Part shown: positions 34,824 through 39,994 of the stretch, piece after piece
Position numbering within the stretch: the stretch's first letter is position 1
How the letters are laid out: each line of letters opens with the position of its first letter
Assembly (NCBI GenBank): GCA_949152475.1
Contig: OX424561.1
Location: 26,344,481-26,408,480 of the forward strand
Source: Terebella lapidaria
Lineage: Eukaryota > Annelida > Polychaeta > Terebellida > Terebellidae
Direction of reading: 5' to 3'
DNA: 64,000 bases
Notes under the pieces: generated by a model
The model's input: only the letters and a program-made list of their open reading frames with translations
What the model was told of the DNA's origin: nothing
Databases searched by the model: none
Translations under genes and position numbers: made by a program

Positions 34824-36672
34824 GAATGTGTAAAGGCCCAGGCTCTGGTGAACATTTACCTGGACGGTAGTGTTTTGATACACCACGGCGGCAGTGAAAT
34901 AGGCCAGGGACTTCACACCAAAATGATACAGGTGCATCATCTGTCTGTATAACCGTACATCAATTTTAATAATATATGTAACATGGACTTCATTATGCGC
35001 AATATAAAAATATAGGGGGGAAAATCAGAAGTGATGACACTTGCAGGTGGCTAGTAGAGCACTTGATCTGCCAACGAGTTTATTTCACATCAAATACCGA
35101 AACACGGATGTGATCAACAACGCGACCCCCACGGGTGGGAGTTCCACTACAGAGTACTCAGGAGGAGCCGTGCTGGTGAGTACACATAGGCGCTACTCAT
35201 AACGGACAAACACACAACTTGTGTGTGAGAGTTCAATGCAGCATGATTGTAATGAAAAGCGCTTCATACTAGATGATTGGGGAGTACATCTTTTGATGAA
35301 ATTCATTCAGGATGCGTGTCAGAAGCTGAAGGTAGCATTGGAACCCTTCAAGGCTGCTAATCCTGAAGGAACGTGGAAAGACTGGGTGAGAAACTACTGC
35401 ATTTTGTTCCATCAAATTTATGATCACAGCCAGTCAATTAGCGTTTGCTCACACTTCATTGCCGTTGTATATTTCAGGTCAATGCAGCATACAACAACCG
35501 TGTCAGCCTATCAGCAACTGGCAAATACGAGTATGTGAAACTCCTCAAGCACTTTTCAATTTTCCCTTCAGACCTTATGGATGACATACATTGTAAACCT
35601 TGAATACCAGGCTTTTACATCTACCTGTTGATATGTTTTTCCCCTAGGTTGGCGACCCCTGACCTTGGCTATGACTGGGAGACGGGGAAGGGACGGATGT
35701 TTGGGTACCACTCCTGTGGTGCAGCCTGTACAGAGGTGGAGATTGACGTGCTGACTGGACACCATGTGGTATGATATTTCCCAAAACATGCTATATAGAT
35801 GCTGCATGTTAGTTGATGAATTTTATAATGATGATTCATTCAAAATTATAAATAAATATTATTATTCTCAAGTCACAGACATGAATCTGTGATGAATGCA
35901 AGAGCAATGCGACCCAAAGTGAATGAATGTTCAAATTTAGTACTGAACAATTTCATGTGTTTTAAGGTGCTGAGAACTGACATTGTGATGGATGTTGGTC
36001 GAAGTATCAACCCAGCCATCGATATCGGTCAGATCGAAGGAGCGTTCATGCAGGTCAGTGATCTCGTTACAGTGTTATAATCATAAATCTGATGCATACA
36101 GATGAAGGGCAGACATCTTGGTAACGCAATAGCATTCAACAGACTGTATATATTTATCAATGTTGCACAGGGATATGGACTCTACGCATTGGAGGATCTA
36201 AAATTCCGTAAAGATGGTCGACTGGCAACGTCTAATGCTATGGGTTACAAGATTCCAGTGATCGCGAACGTGCCGAAAATCTTCAATATCACGCTGTTGA
36301 AGGATGCACCCAATCCGAAAGCTGTTTACTCTTCAAAGGTATGGAACTATTCCATATACACAGCTTTACATATATATTGTATTTATTTTGTTGTAGTTAA
36401 TATGGTGTCATAACAAAAATTAATTAATGGATGTACACGATTCTCTATATCGCAGTGAATGTGCAATGTGCAAAATCATGTGAATGTCATTGAAATGATC
36501 AATTTGTTCACCCCAGGGTATTGGAGAACCTCCTTTGCTGCTGGCCTACACGGTTGTCATGGCGATGAGAGAAGCCATAAAAGCGTACAGGGAGGAGAAC
36601 TCGCTGACGGGACACATACAGCTGAACAGCCCGGCCACTCCAGAGAAAGTCCGAGCTCTCTGTCCACGATAA
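209..36672 (+). CDS. Xanthine dehydrogenase / aldehyde oxidase family enzyme, copy A (5' partial, 32 exons)
   Basis: Cytosolic molybdo-flavoenzyme that hydroxylates purines or aldehydes, passing electrons from Mo cofactor through two 2Fe-2S clusters to FAD. Exons: 209-305, 561-669, 1065-1191, 1304-1365, 1612-1683, 1924-1986, 2274-2415, 2556-2732, 5581-5657, 10384-10477, 10674-10786, 10946-11127, 19613-19763, 19990-20182, 20340-20518, 20961-21080, 21332-21553, 22308-22371, 22512-22578, 22781-22868, 32766-32852, 32966-33157, 34363-34508, 34621-34702, 34836-34931, 35047-35175, 35311-35385, 35478-35530, 35648-35768, 35967-36053, 36171-36338, 36517-36672. All junctions are GT-AG and phases agree throughout, giving about 1262 residues with no internal stop. 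Two 5' exons (about 33 residues, judged from copy B) lie upstream. The end after [14 protein letters not shown] is about 25 residues shorter than vertebrate enzymes. Introns 8, 9, 12 and 20 are swollen by transposons. The family is certain; xanthine dehydrogenase versus aldehyde oxidase is not settled, so no symbol is given. Confidence 0.93.
1612..11127 (+). CDS. Copy A, exons 5-12: FAD-binding region
   Basis: Exon 7 reads [20 protein letters not shown] followed by a GNTTIG loop, the typical start of the FAD_binding_5 domain. Exon 8 contains [13 protein letters not shown]. Exon 10 (10384-10477) carries [14 protein letters not shown], matching the family GGNIITASPISD segment. Exon 11 ends in [11 protein letters not shown]. 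Exon 12 holds the FAD_binding C-terminal part ([20 protein letters not shown]). The tyrosine-containing FFPGYRK motif of NAD-dependent xanthine dehydrogenase is absent: the aligned stretch is [10 protein letters not shown]. That is more like aldehyde oxidases. The region is split by two F2 elements, so 2.8 kb and 4.7 kb introns flank the 77-nt exon 9. Confidence 0.9.
2740..5315 (+). mobile_element. F2 Helentron/HINE-like element, copy 1 (intron 8 of copy A)
   Basis: The element opens with a hairpin: arms AAGGCATTT and AAATGCCTT around a 6-nt loop. The 3' end has an inverted copy of that terminus (CCGAAATGCCT at about 5276-5287), a small hairpin (TGCCT/AGGCA), then GACGTCTAG followed by TT. 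Between them lie a 50-nt T-rich tract and a 147-bp tandem array. No ORF is credible, so this is a non-autonomous element. Its left edge is only 7 nt past the exon 8 donor. The same site in copy B intron 10 is empty. Confidence 0.75.
3480..5240 (+). repeat. 147-bp tandem array inside F2 copy 1
   Basis: About twelve units with a very regular spacing of 147 nt, tracked by GAGCGAAACG near 3516, 3664, 3811, 3958 and onward to 5134. Each unit runs through TTTGACCTTGACCCG, a T7 run, GAGTCGGCATTTTTCG, ATATCTCGGAAACGG and GACTCGTCGC. Units differ by a few substitutions, mostly GG/GC in CGGACG and TATTATGG/AATTATTG. A degenerate head unit lies at about 3090-3480. Confidence 0.9.
6880..8230 (+). repeat. 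AT-rich tandem array A of F1
   Basis: Roughly ten units of about 130-160 bp, each with AATAAGTTAACATT, AAGTCTATTATTGACCACAA, TAAAAATAGTTAAG and CTCAACAAGGT. Some units carry an internal 34-bp duplication of the TCTATTATTGACC segment. The same array is found in the second F1 copy at 43410-44280. Confidence 0.85.
8240..9060 (+). repeat. AT-rich tandem array B of F1
   Basis: About seven units of about 120 bp, each with GTCAACTTTTACTTTGAATT, GTTTGGCACATATTATGAGT, ATATAACTTATGG and CGTCATCTTGAAATGCAG. The counterpart in F1 copy 2 is at 44300-45230. Confidence 0.85.
11199..11382. mobile_element. Short Tc1/mariner-like MITE in intron 12
   Basis: A 184-bp element bounded by an 18-bp perfect inverted repeat, AGTGGTCCCTGTAAGATA at 11200-11217 and its complement at 11364-11381. 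TA dinucleotides flank it on both sides (11197-11198 and 11383-11384), as expected for the Tc1/mariner superfamily. No ORF. Confidence 0.7.
11534..12377 (-). repeat. Gypsy-1 3' LTR (left)
   Basis: Read on the - strand it starts TGTAACA and ends CGTCACA. Against the right LTR I count four substitutions, one 12-nt insertion (near 12245) and a 4-nt deletion (TAAA near 11722). The length difference of 8 is fully explained. It carries a cluster of the TTCCGCGAACG motif at 12127-12300. Confidence 0.92.
12464..12910 (-). CDS. Coiled-coil extension of the Gypsy-1 accessory ORF
   Basis: Same frame as the zinc-finger ORF, directly after its TAG, with no other stop up to 12464. It begins with a Pro/acidic linker ([17 protein letters not shown]), then a long charged heptad-like helix ([40 protein letters not shown]), probably an oligomerisation coiled coil. 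The open frame through high-GC sequence suggests the stop is recent or suppressed. Whether it is expressed alone from a later start is unknown. Confidence 0.5.
   Translation of the reverse strand, partial: AESPEAPTPEDDGPPVPRDSAPTYKPLDLSWYLKPVPEEEDQLRPYVEGLGRAVTAGEKALEDLTSTIAMGRRHLTHAKARLQAKEERRQLEAEVLQLRGEASQREKSHRKELRAHVRETKLLREQLRAYTDTRDRLAETSESEVDRQ
12911..13561 (-). CDS. Gypsy-1 accessory protein with two C2H2 zinc fingers
   Basis: 216 codons in the env position. Residues about 1-40 are acidic ([20 protein letters not shown]), reminiscent of an activation region. An Arg/Ser/Glu-rich basic stretch follows. Finger 1 is C-x2-C-x11-H-x4-H ([16 protein letters not shown]). Finger 2 is a classical C-x2-C-x12-H-x3-H ([16 protein letters not shown]). 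The tail is Ser/Pro/acidic and ends QQERR at a TAG. The frame then stays open for another 148 codons through a coiled coil (next entry), so the TAG may be a mutation or a readthrough point. Nucleic-acid binding is inferred; the target is unknown. Confidence 0.7.
   Translation of the reverse strand: MNTPTLQIIEIPAFADEDFGDVPDFDLADFLPLEVDKMSDPPTKTDKPDRKRERSRSRERREEPRGGRRSPARKLSTERGRRWCSPCRIHVTASNFSRHVATKHTQKEGRHLCKMCSQRFARRADRDRHETSHASGNTLKPGRRRTTTDTPVSDPRDGPATVSAPELKTVSFAASRTTSSTPSSPREDAPKSADASDPEDDPQNSEEEPESQQERR
13596..13604 (-). promoter_or_regulatory. Internal TATA box ahead of the zinc-finger ORF
   Basis: CTATATAAG on the - strand, about 35-45 nt upstream of the ATG at 13559-13561 and preceded by five TTCCGCGAACG-type motifs (13674-13746). 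The arrangement mirrors that in the LTR and suggests separate transcription of the accessory gene. Inference only. Confidence 0.4.
13905..14391 (-). pseudogene. Gypsy-1 pol remnants (RNase H and integrase edges)
   Basis: At about 14249-14345 the - strand encodes [18 protein letters not shown] and then PLLVYPDM, the RT/RNase H boundary of gypsy pol. At 13906-13945 it encodes [13 protein letters not shown], the start of an integrase core. The catalytic RT, RNase H and integrase segments between and after them are missing, and the frame changes between pieces. This looks like internal deletion in a non-autonomous lineage. Confidence 0.65.
14392..16071 (-). CDS. Gypsy-1 protease with start of reverse transcriptase (truncated)
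   Basis: 559 codons from the first Met, but the frame is open upstream to at least 16113, overlapping gag at -1. The centre holds the retropepsin motif [14 protein letters not shown] and the later [11 protein letters not shown], which fit a gypsy-type aspartic protease. The C-terminus reaches [19 protein letters not shown], the first conserved RT block, and then stops. The RT fingers and palm with the catalytic aspartates are absent: the next bases encode unrelated pol fragments. Protease looks intact; polymerase does not. Confidence 0.82.
   Translation of the reverse strand: MGHWQVCAWLHRREARRRREEHIARGEFLVSQIFNRFFRCASEVTGWVQEELEDRILDYLEGKPVNTDGSANVQQTDGAVERLMTRGDVDEMQTDGAVERLGTHGDINEVSASSKENQQVTTLRLEAAKQQGPPHATEPQAAVKEETEGRWSGMTKGPVQQLLLVDDSLLIRSGGSEGSDSLKTDREDQGGASLWVDDSVLIQGGVPEESGSSLKIDRNGQVVSLSAGARGTLAWYAACHVMGKATRMLVDTGASSTVLDECLFDQMDDEHKAMIRQTRIRLRAATGDYLQVQGEMTVQLLLGTRLVSANVLVAKLGIPGVLGLDVLQQIGGQLDLRKGEWQVGDTTVVMSSGHEDAVYTLVTEETVVLPPFSEMMVDLKLTGSEGGVPKAGLVQSAREPLEDDPLVVGRALVRPRGRLVPVVLLNAGAGACTVLMGTILAELHGIEAVIDLGFRPDGGKTTQNEPKREQWYRKESGREHEPLTPNSTKWRNRTPEQPETRVRAMHAESSTKTPECPEHLKPLLEGMHPDLTEKEVEVVSCVNNRRLNEVTRKDAYPLP
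16095..17777 (-). CDS. Gypsy-1 Gag (retrotransposon gag domain plus zinc knuckle)
   Basis: 560 codons. The first 170 residues are rich in [13 protein letters not shown] repeats. Residues about 255-420 resemble the Retrotrans_gag domain ([49 protein letters not shown]). Near the C-terminus is a CCHC knuckle, [14 protein letters not shown]. The ORF ends EESENQ-stop. The protease frame is open across the end of this ORF at -1, as in elements that use ribosomal frameshifting. Structural protein of the intracellular particle. Confidence 0.85.
   Translation of the reverse strand: MNGLVGEGESLVTRTLVTGEGPSRTTTFADDSRKRVFAEERSLHPDGGSTKGVIQATNLPFQFFGVDGEDHSRMSRFAEDGVRGRASFVEGRLRDILADEPVRGRLAEDGVRGRGLFAEELLRELLAEESIRGRFAEDSVRGRFAEDSVRGRERSSPSRQPRQPASWRNPASISVTQGGRRQHPFSSSGDEGPSSDGGTDSSHGYPGRGRRPPRRGPPLHRRSPRPRRRQEDSSSEDSTAWNQNGRRNRKMLTPDKFDGTSIEWPVYWAHFDVIAEVNGWSKREQGVYLAGSLTGEARRMLTSLSPADRRDIDVLTDKLTLRFDPDCQEESYKATLGQRTRRKAETPQQYGYELQRLACRGYPDLNSAAQEAIALDHFWKGHPDGDMKVMALMRKMKTMEKAIAFVTQYECVKPKPGKPVMSIESEDSEPALGRVLQLIKNQQGGEITTSGQQSNQPNVAGLPRLPYFKGLFESQDRKLDRLIELCEQVLSIKPRAATAENKGPSARPGPDDCWYCGKPGHRKYQCPDRPPPRTKEERLSRLIEEIGERNSLTDEESENQ
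17206..18636 (-). CDS. Gypsy-1 Gag N-terminal ORF, Arg/Ser/Asp/Glu-rich repeats
   Basis: 476 codons starting [15 protein letters not shown]. The protein is largely low-complexity: repeated [16 protein letters not shown] units near residues 40-105, then a hydrophilic middle and further [13 protein letters not shown] repeats. These repeats are the coding face of the TTCCGCGAACG DNA motif. The downstream Gag ORF overlaps by 572 nt in the +1 frame, and the repeat region is open in more than one frame, so the true N-C junction of Gag (frameshift, indel or splice) is unclear. No folded domain recognised. Confidence 0.6.
   Translation of the reverse strand: MSGENDETAPGKTGGEEEDSSRTASLADEEDSGSRKPTFAEEGDDRSRKTFAEDDRSRKTFADDNRSRKTTLAEEADDRSRKTTFAEDDRSRKSSFTARGRRDVSTSKEQPGRSRPSMGQSTSQQRPRSQTPDNRFLFRHDSGWQHDRDRERSTYLESVRRGPEFGRVLGPEYVNLDGEDGEIWARRDRLQLPEQSPSVAPPENAALRRLWDQSQQQSGATEQQSGATGQRSGVTSRQTGVTGGRVTWAPTQESSSRGRGLFAEENIRGREAFFGDRDACSRGSFMDERARGRGGVFGDEDACDRGGPFADDHVRGRLAEESVRGREESSPRRRLDERSDPGDQSSFPVFRSRRGRPFADEPVRGRWRSRTCIFCGGTSPRHLGGRARSRKTRGRRRSRKRPVRGRTSSGAAGGRVHSRKVRGRQCSRKVRGRQRSRKREVFTQSTTETASLLEKSSFYFSHPGRPETAPFLIIGR
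18701..19536 (-). repeat. Gypsy-1 5' LTR (right)
   Basis: Near-identical partner of the left LTR. On the - strand it contains TATATAAGGGAGAG (19257-19265 region), a likely core promoter, downstream of the TTCCGCGAACG cluster. About 0.5% substitution between LTRs indicates a recent insertion. Confidence 0.92.
19257..19265 (-). promoter_or_regulatory. TATA box in the Gypsy-1 5' LTR
   Basis: CTATATAAG on the - strand, inside the LTR and pointing toward gag. The same site is at 12086-12094 in the other LTR. Position and sequence fit a retrotransposon core promoter; the transcription start is not determinable here. Confidence 0.55.
19613..36672 (+). CDS. Copy A, exons 13-32: molybdopterin-binding and dimerisation region
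   Basis: Exon 14 has VGRPIPH and [11 protein letters not shown], the start of the Mo-binding part. Exon 17 holds [11 protein letters not shown]. Exons 18-19 join into [10 protein letters not shown], whose Glu matches bovine Glu802. Exon 22 has [11 protein letters not shown]. Exon 25 has [20 protein letters not shown]. Exon 32 begins GIGEPPLL, whose Glu matches catalytic Glu1261. The residue aligned with bovine Arg880 is Ala ([11 protein letters not shown]), and the Phe1009-Thr1010 pair is Ile-Pro ([13 protein letters not shown]). Purine-binding residues are therefore partly lost, so aldehyde oxidase-like activity is my inference. Bovine numbering is from memory of the family. Confidence 0.9.
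21697..21830 (-). mobile_element. Possible LINE 3'-end relic in intron 17
   Basis: The - strand reads GAAAAGCGCTATATGGAACC followed by TACAATTATCACAATCATTATT, typical of CR1/L2-type 3' ends. No coding part is attached. Confidence 0.35.
22929..23738 (+). mobile_element. F3 Helentron/HINE-like element, nested pair
   Basis: A 5' end (22929-23070: arms GGTTACCGGACC and GGTCCGATAACC around TAT) is followed by a second, diverged 5' end at 23072. One shared 3' end then follows: GTCCGGTAACCTATC, hairpin TAGCCC-TT-GGGCTA, and CTAA followed by T7. It lies in intron 20 of copy A. Short interior without the long array. Confidence 0.7.
23746..25679 (+). mobile_element. F3 element with long tandem array
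   Basis: Starts AGGTTACCGGACC, followed by a (GTCC/GTC)n microsatellite, then a conserved AT-rich head. From about 24270 there are about ten units of 125-137 bp containing GACCTTGAATTTGACC, TTTCAAGGTCA, AATATCTCGCTTATTAT, ACAGCTTAGGAATCAATTGT and GGAAATGATATATGCTGAAT. Ends GTCCGGTAACC, TTAGCCCTTGGGCTAA. Confidence 0.75.
26314..29613 (+). mobile_element. F3 element(s) nested inside the outer F3
   Basis: Begins AGGTTACCGGACC at 26314 with a (GTCC)n tract; a further 5' end starts at 26512. 3' ends are visible at 28043-28075 and 29580-29613. Two long, similar bodies (about 26610-28075 and 28170-29613) share GCGTTAACATTTTTATC, AAATGGCGGCCGTTTTTGTC and the GACCTTGAATTTGACC segment. Best read as one element inside another, or a tandem duplication. 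Confidence 0.65.
29708..30254 (+). mobile_element. 5'-truncated CR1/L2-like LINE tail
   Basis: Encodes the C-terminal end of a non-LTR reverse transcriptase [55 protein letters not shown], then a stop at 30091. The 3' UTR ends GCGCTTTAAAAGTCACGG and (TAA)n. Host F3 sequence (GGGCCCAAAC / TCGGCCCAAATG) is split exactly at the insertion, with at most a 3-bp duplication, as is usual for CR1/L2 elements. Confidence 0.8.
31982..32581. mobile_element. 600-bp MITE with 36-bp perfect terminal inverted repeats
   Basis: Left arm 31982-32017 starts ATATCGTCCCCCTAAAGC. The right arm 32546-32581 is its exact complement over 36 nt. Flanks are ATAT-like and too palindromic to define a target duplication. 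The interior repeats the motif GTTACGCCA / TTACGCCAAA about ten times in both orientations, the same motif that ends the arms. No ORF. Located in intron 20 of copy A. Confidence 0.8.
33245..34282 (+). mobile_element. Degenerate F3 element (intron 22 of copy A)
   Basis: Begins AGGTTATCAGAGTTTTGGCATGGC, a decayed F3 head, and ends GGTGACCGTCTAAGCCCATGGGCTA, a decayed tail with the hairpin preserved. The interior still shows GACCTTGAATTTG-like blocks. Older than the other copies. Confidence 0.6.
34785..34821. repeat. (AT)n microsatellite next to a splice acceptor
   Basis: About 18 AT units ending only 14 nt before the exon 25 acceptor (TGTAAAG at 34829-34835). It replaces the usual polypyrimidine tract. 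Confidence 0.9.
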
Positions 36673-37021
36673 CATTTGAAACGCCTGAACTCCATCAAAG
36701 ACTGGGAGGAAACCATCAATATGGGCCTCCCTTTGTGAATGTCTTTGGAAGAATGCAAAATCGTGCAAAACATGAAATATGTAAATCAATGCCTGAAATG
36801 TGTATGTAATGCCTGAAATATGCCGGATATATGCAATTGTATTTGATGTGTGGATGTATGACTTTCCCTGGTTCATACCTTCGTTGATGTATACATGTAT
36901 ATAGAAAGTACAAGATAGTAATTATCTACCTATACAAGACGTGGTTGGTAAAGTCCACCTGTGACGTCACTCTGTTGTTCTCTCTCTCCATTACCAATAG
37001 GTGATGGAGAGCTGCATGCGA
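36673..37021 (+). other. 3' UTR / flank of copy A
   Basis: AT-rich sequence after the copy A stop. No AATAAA was seen in the first 300 nt. A TGACGTCA site lies at 36962-36969. No further gene feature is visible. Confidence 0.4.
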
Positions 37022-38571
37022 ATATTGGAGCGATATGTTTGTTGTATTAGAGCTGAGCGCACCTGTGAAATATTGAGAGCAAATTGCTCGGACCTTGATC
37101 ACCAATTTAGAATTTTTGTCCAACCTTAACATACCGATTGTGTAAATTTTGTCCATGGATTTTGAGTTTAGTCTTGCTGATTGTTTGGTGTTTGGTATCA
37201 TACTTGTCTTTTCCTACTTTTCACAATATGACAACTTGCCATGATATTTATGACGATAAGGCAACTTATGTGATACTCAACACGCCAGGTGGTGAGAAAT
37301 TATGTGGTTAAGTGGATGATCAATTAACGCTTCCATAAGAATCAGCCTCTGACCGAGAAAGCTTTGAAACTTTTTTTTAGGTTACCGGACCTATGGTCCG
37401 ATAACCTATTGGCATGGCGTTGCGTCCGTCGTCCGTCGTCGTCGTCGTCGTCGTCGTCCGTCGTCGTCGTCGTCCACATTTTTATCTTTTTTGTTTACGG
37501 GCGAATTCCTCTGAAATTTTGCACAAAAATACTTGAAAATAATTCAAGAAGGAGGTATTTTTTAGTTTTTTGATTTTCGCATTTTTTTCGAAATGGCGGC
37601 CGTTTTCGACGAAAAATGCCTGATTTTGGACTTTGGCTGCCATTTTCTCAAAATCTGTTCAGTAACTTTTTTTCTTTTTGATACATAACACTCCTCATAT
37701 GTACTTCTATGATGTCTATAAATTTCGTTGCGCTTGAATCGCTCGAAGTGGGCCATTTTGGGCCCAAACTCGGCCCAGATGGGACTTTCCCATGTTAAAT
37801 ATATTGGAGCGATATGTTTGTTGTATTAGAGCTGAGCGCACCTGTGAAATATTGAGAGCAAATTGCTCGGACCTTGATCACCAATTTTGAATTTTTGTCC
37901 AACCTTAACATACCGATTGTGTAAATTTTGTCCATGGATTTTGAGTTTAGTCTTGCTGATTGTTTGGTGTTTGGTATCATACTTGTCTTTTCCTACTTTT
38001 CACAATATGACAACTTGCCATGATATTTATGACGATAAGGCAACTTATGTGATACTCAACACGCCAGGTGGTGAGAAATTATGTGGTTAAGTGGATGATC
38101 AATTAACGCTTCCATAAGAATCAGCCTCTGACCGAGAAAGCTTTGAAACTTTTTTTTAGGTTACCGGACCTATGGTCCGATAACCTATTGGCATGGCGTT
38201 GCGTCCGTCGTCCGTCGTCGTCGTCGTCGTCGTCCGTCGTCGTCGTCGTCCACATTTTTATCTTTTTTGTTTACGGGCGAATTCCTCTGAAATTTTGCAC
38301 AAAAATACTTGAAAATAATTCAAGAAGGAGGTATAGTTTTTTGATTTTCGCATTTTTTTCGAAATGGCGGCCGTTTTCGACGAAAAATGCCTGATTTTGG
38401 ACTTTGGCTGCCATTTTCTCAAAATCTGTTCAGTAACTTTTTTTCTTTTTGATACATAACACTCCTCATATGTACTTCTATGATGTCTATAAATTTCGTT
38501 GCGCTTGAATCGCTCGAAGTGGGCCATTTTGGGCCCAAACTCGGCCCAGATGGGACTTTCCCATGTTAAAT
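37022..38571 (+). repeat. 779-bp tandem duplication containing half an F3 element
   Basis: Unit 1 (37022-37800) and unit 2 (37801-38571) both start ATATTGGAGCGATATG. They include about 357 bp of non-repeat flank, the F3 5' end and its head down to CCCATGTTAAA. They differ mainly in the (GTC)n run and a few bases. Only unit 2 continues into the rest of the F3 element. Confidence 0.9.
37379..37800 (+). mobile_element. F3 element, 5' half only
   Basis: 5' palindrome, (GTC)n and head. Cut at the tandem-duplication junction (TGTTAAAT / ATATTGG). Confidence 0.75.
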
Positions 38572-39573
38572 TCTCCTATGCTTTATAATGGGACACATTA
38601 TGCCTAATATCTCACTTAATATTGAGATTAGAGACTAGGAATCAATTGTGGACACATAGGAAATGATATATGCTGAATATTCTCGTGACCTTGAATTTGA
38701 CCTCTGACCTCAGTTTCAAGGTCAGAGCACAAAATGGCTTATATCTCGCTTATTATCGACTCTACAGCTTAGGAATCAATTGTGGACATATAGGAAATGA
38801 TATATGCTGAATATTCTCGTGACCTTGAATTTGACCTCTGACCTCAGTTTCAAGGTCAGAGCACAAAATGGCTTATATCTCGCTTATTATCGACTCTACA
38901 GCTTAGGAATCAATTGTGGACATATAGGAAATGATATATGCTGAATATTCTGATGACCTTGAATTTGACCTTCGACCTCATTTTCAAGGTCACAGGACAA
39001 AATGGCTAATATCTCGCTTGTTATCGACTTTACAGCTTAGTAATCAATTATGAACATATAGGAAATGATATATGCAGATTATTGTCATGACCTTGAATTT
39101 GACCTTTGACCTCATTTTCAAGGTAACAGGACAAAATGGCTGATATCTTACTTATTATCGATTTTACAGCTTAGGAATCAATTGTGGACATATAGGAAAT
39201 GATATATGCTGAATATTCTCGTGACCTTGAATTTGACCTCTGACCTCATTTTCCAAGGTCCAAGGCTCATACATATTGGCTCATATGTATGGCTTGGGAA
39301 TCAATTGTGGACATCATATAGAAAATGATATACAATGAATATTTTGATGACCTTGAATTTGACTTTTGCCCCTTCATTTTCAAGGCCACAGCACAAAATT
39401 GCTTATATCTCTCTGATTATTGAATTTACAGCTTAGCAATCAACTGTGGACATGATATATGCTTAATGTTATATATGCTGAATATTCTTTTGACCTTGAA
39501 TTCAACCAGTGACCTGGCTAACTTCTAAAATATTAAACATTGTCCGGTAACCTATCTTTGGCCCTTGGCCTAA
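38158..39573 (+). mobile_element. F3 element, full length
   Basis: 5' arms GGTTACCGGACC and GGTCCGATAACC, (GTC)n, head, then about six 125-130-bp array units. The 3' end is GTCCGGTAACC, GGCCCTTGGCCTAA, then TTTT. It ends just upstream of the LINE locus. Confidence 0.78.
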
Positions 39574-39994
39574 TTTTACACTTTGCACTTGTGCTATTAT
39601 TTTGATCAAGTCAGCAAATATACATGTATTATACGCATATATGCTGTCCCAGTCACATAATTTAAACATACCTTAAAATTATGAAAGGGTCAAGTAAACA
39701 AACAGCTTTGACAGCTCGTAACTGCTAAAAAAAACTACAAGTTTGTCCATCAGATCATCCAATCTTGGTCGGATCTGTTTACTGATCACAGTGTAAGTGT
39801 TGTGGGACAAGATTTTGAACAGTGTATAACAAAAAGAACACTTTTGAGGGATTTTTTGGGAGTGAAAGGCCCCGTCTTCTAATTATCGCCCACCCTGTGT
39901 TGAATGAAGCGTGACTGTTACCTCTGATCGACATCAAACTTCGATCACGACATAAAATTGGTCACGCTCTGGTGATCACGGGTGCCAATCAACT

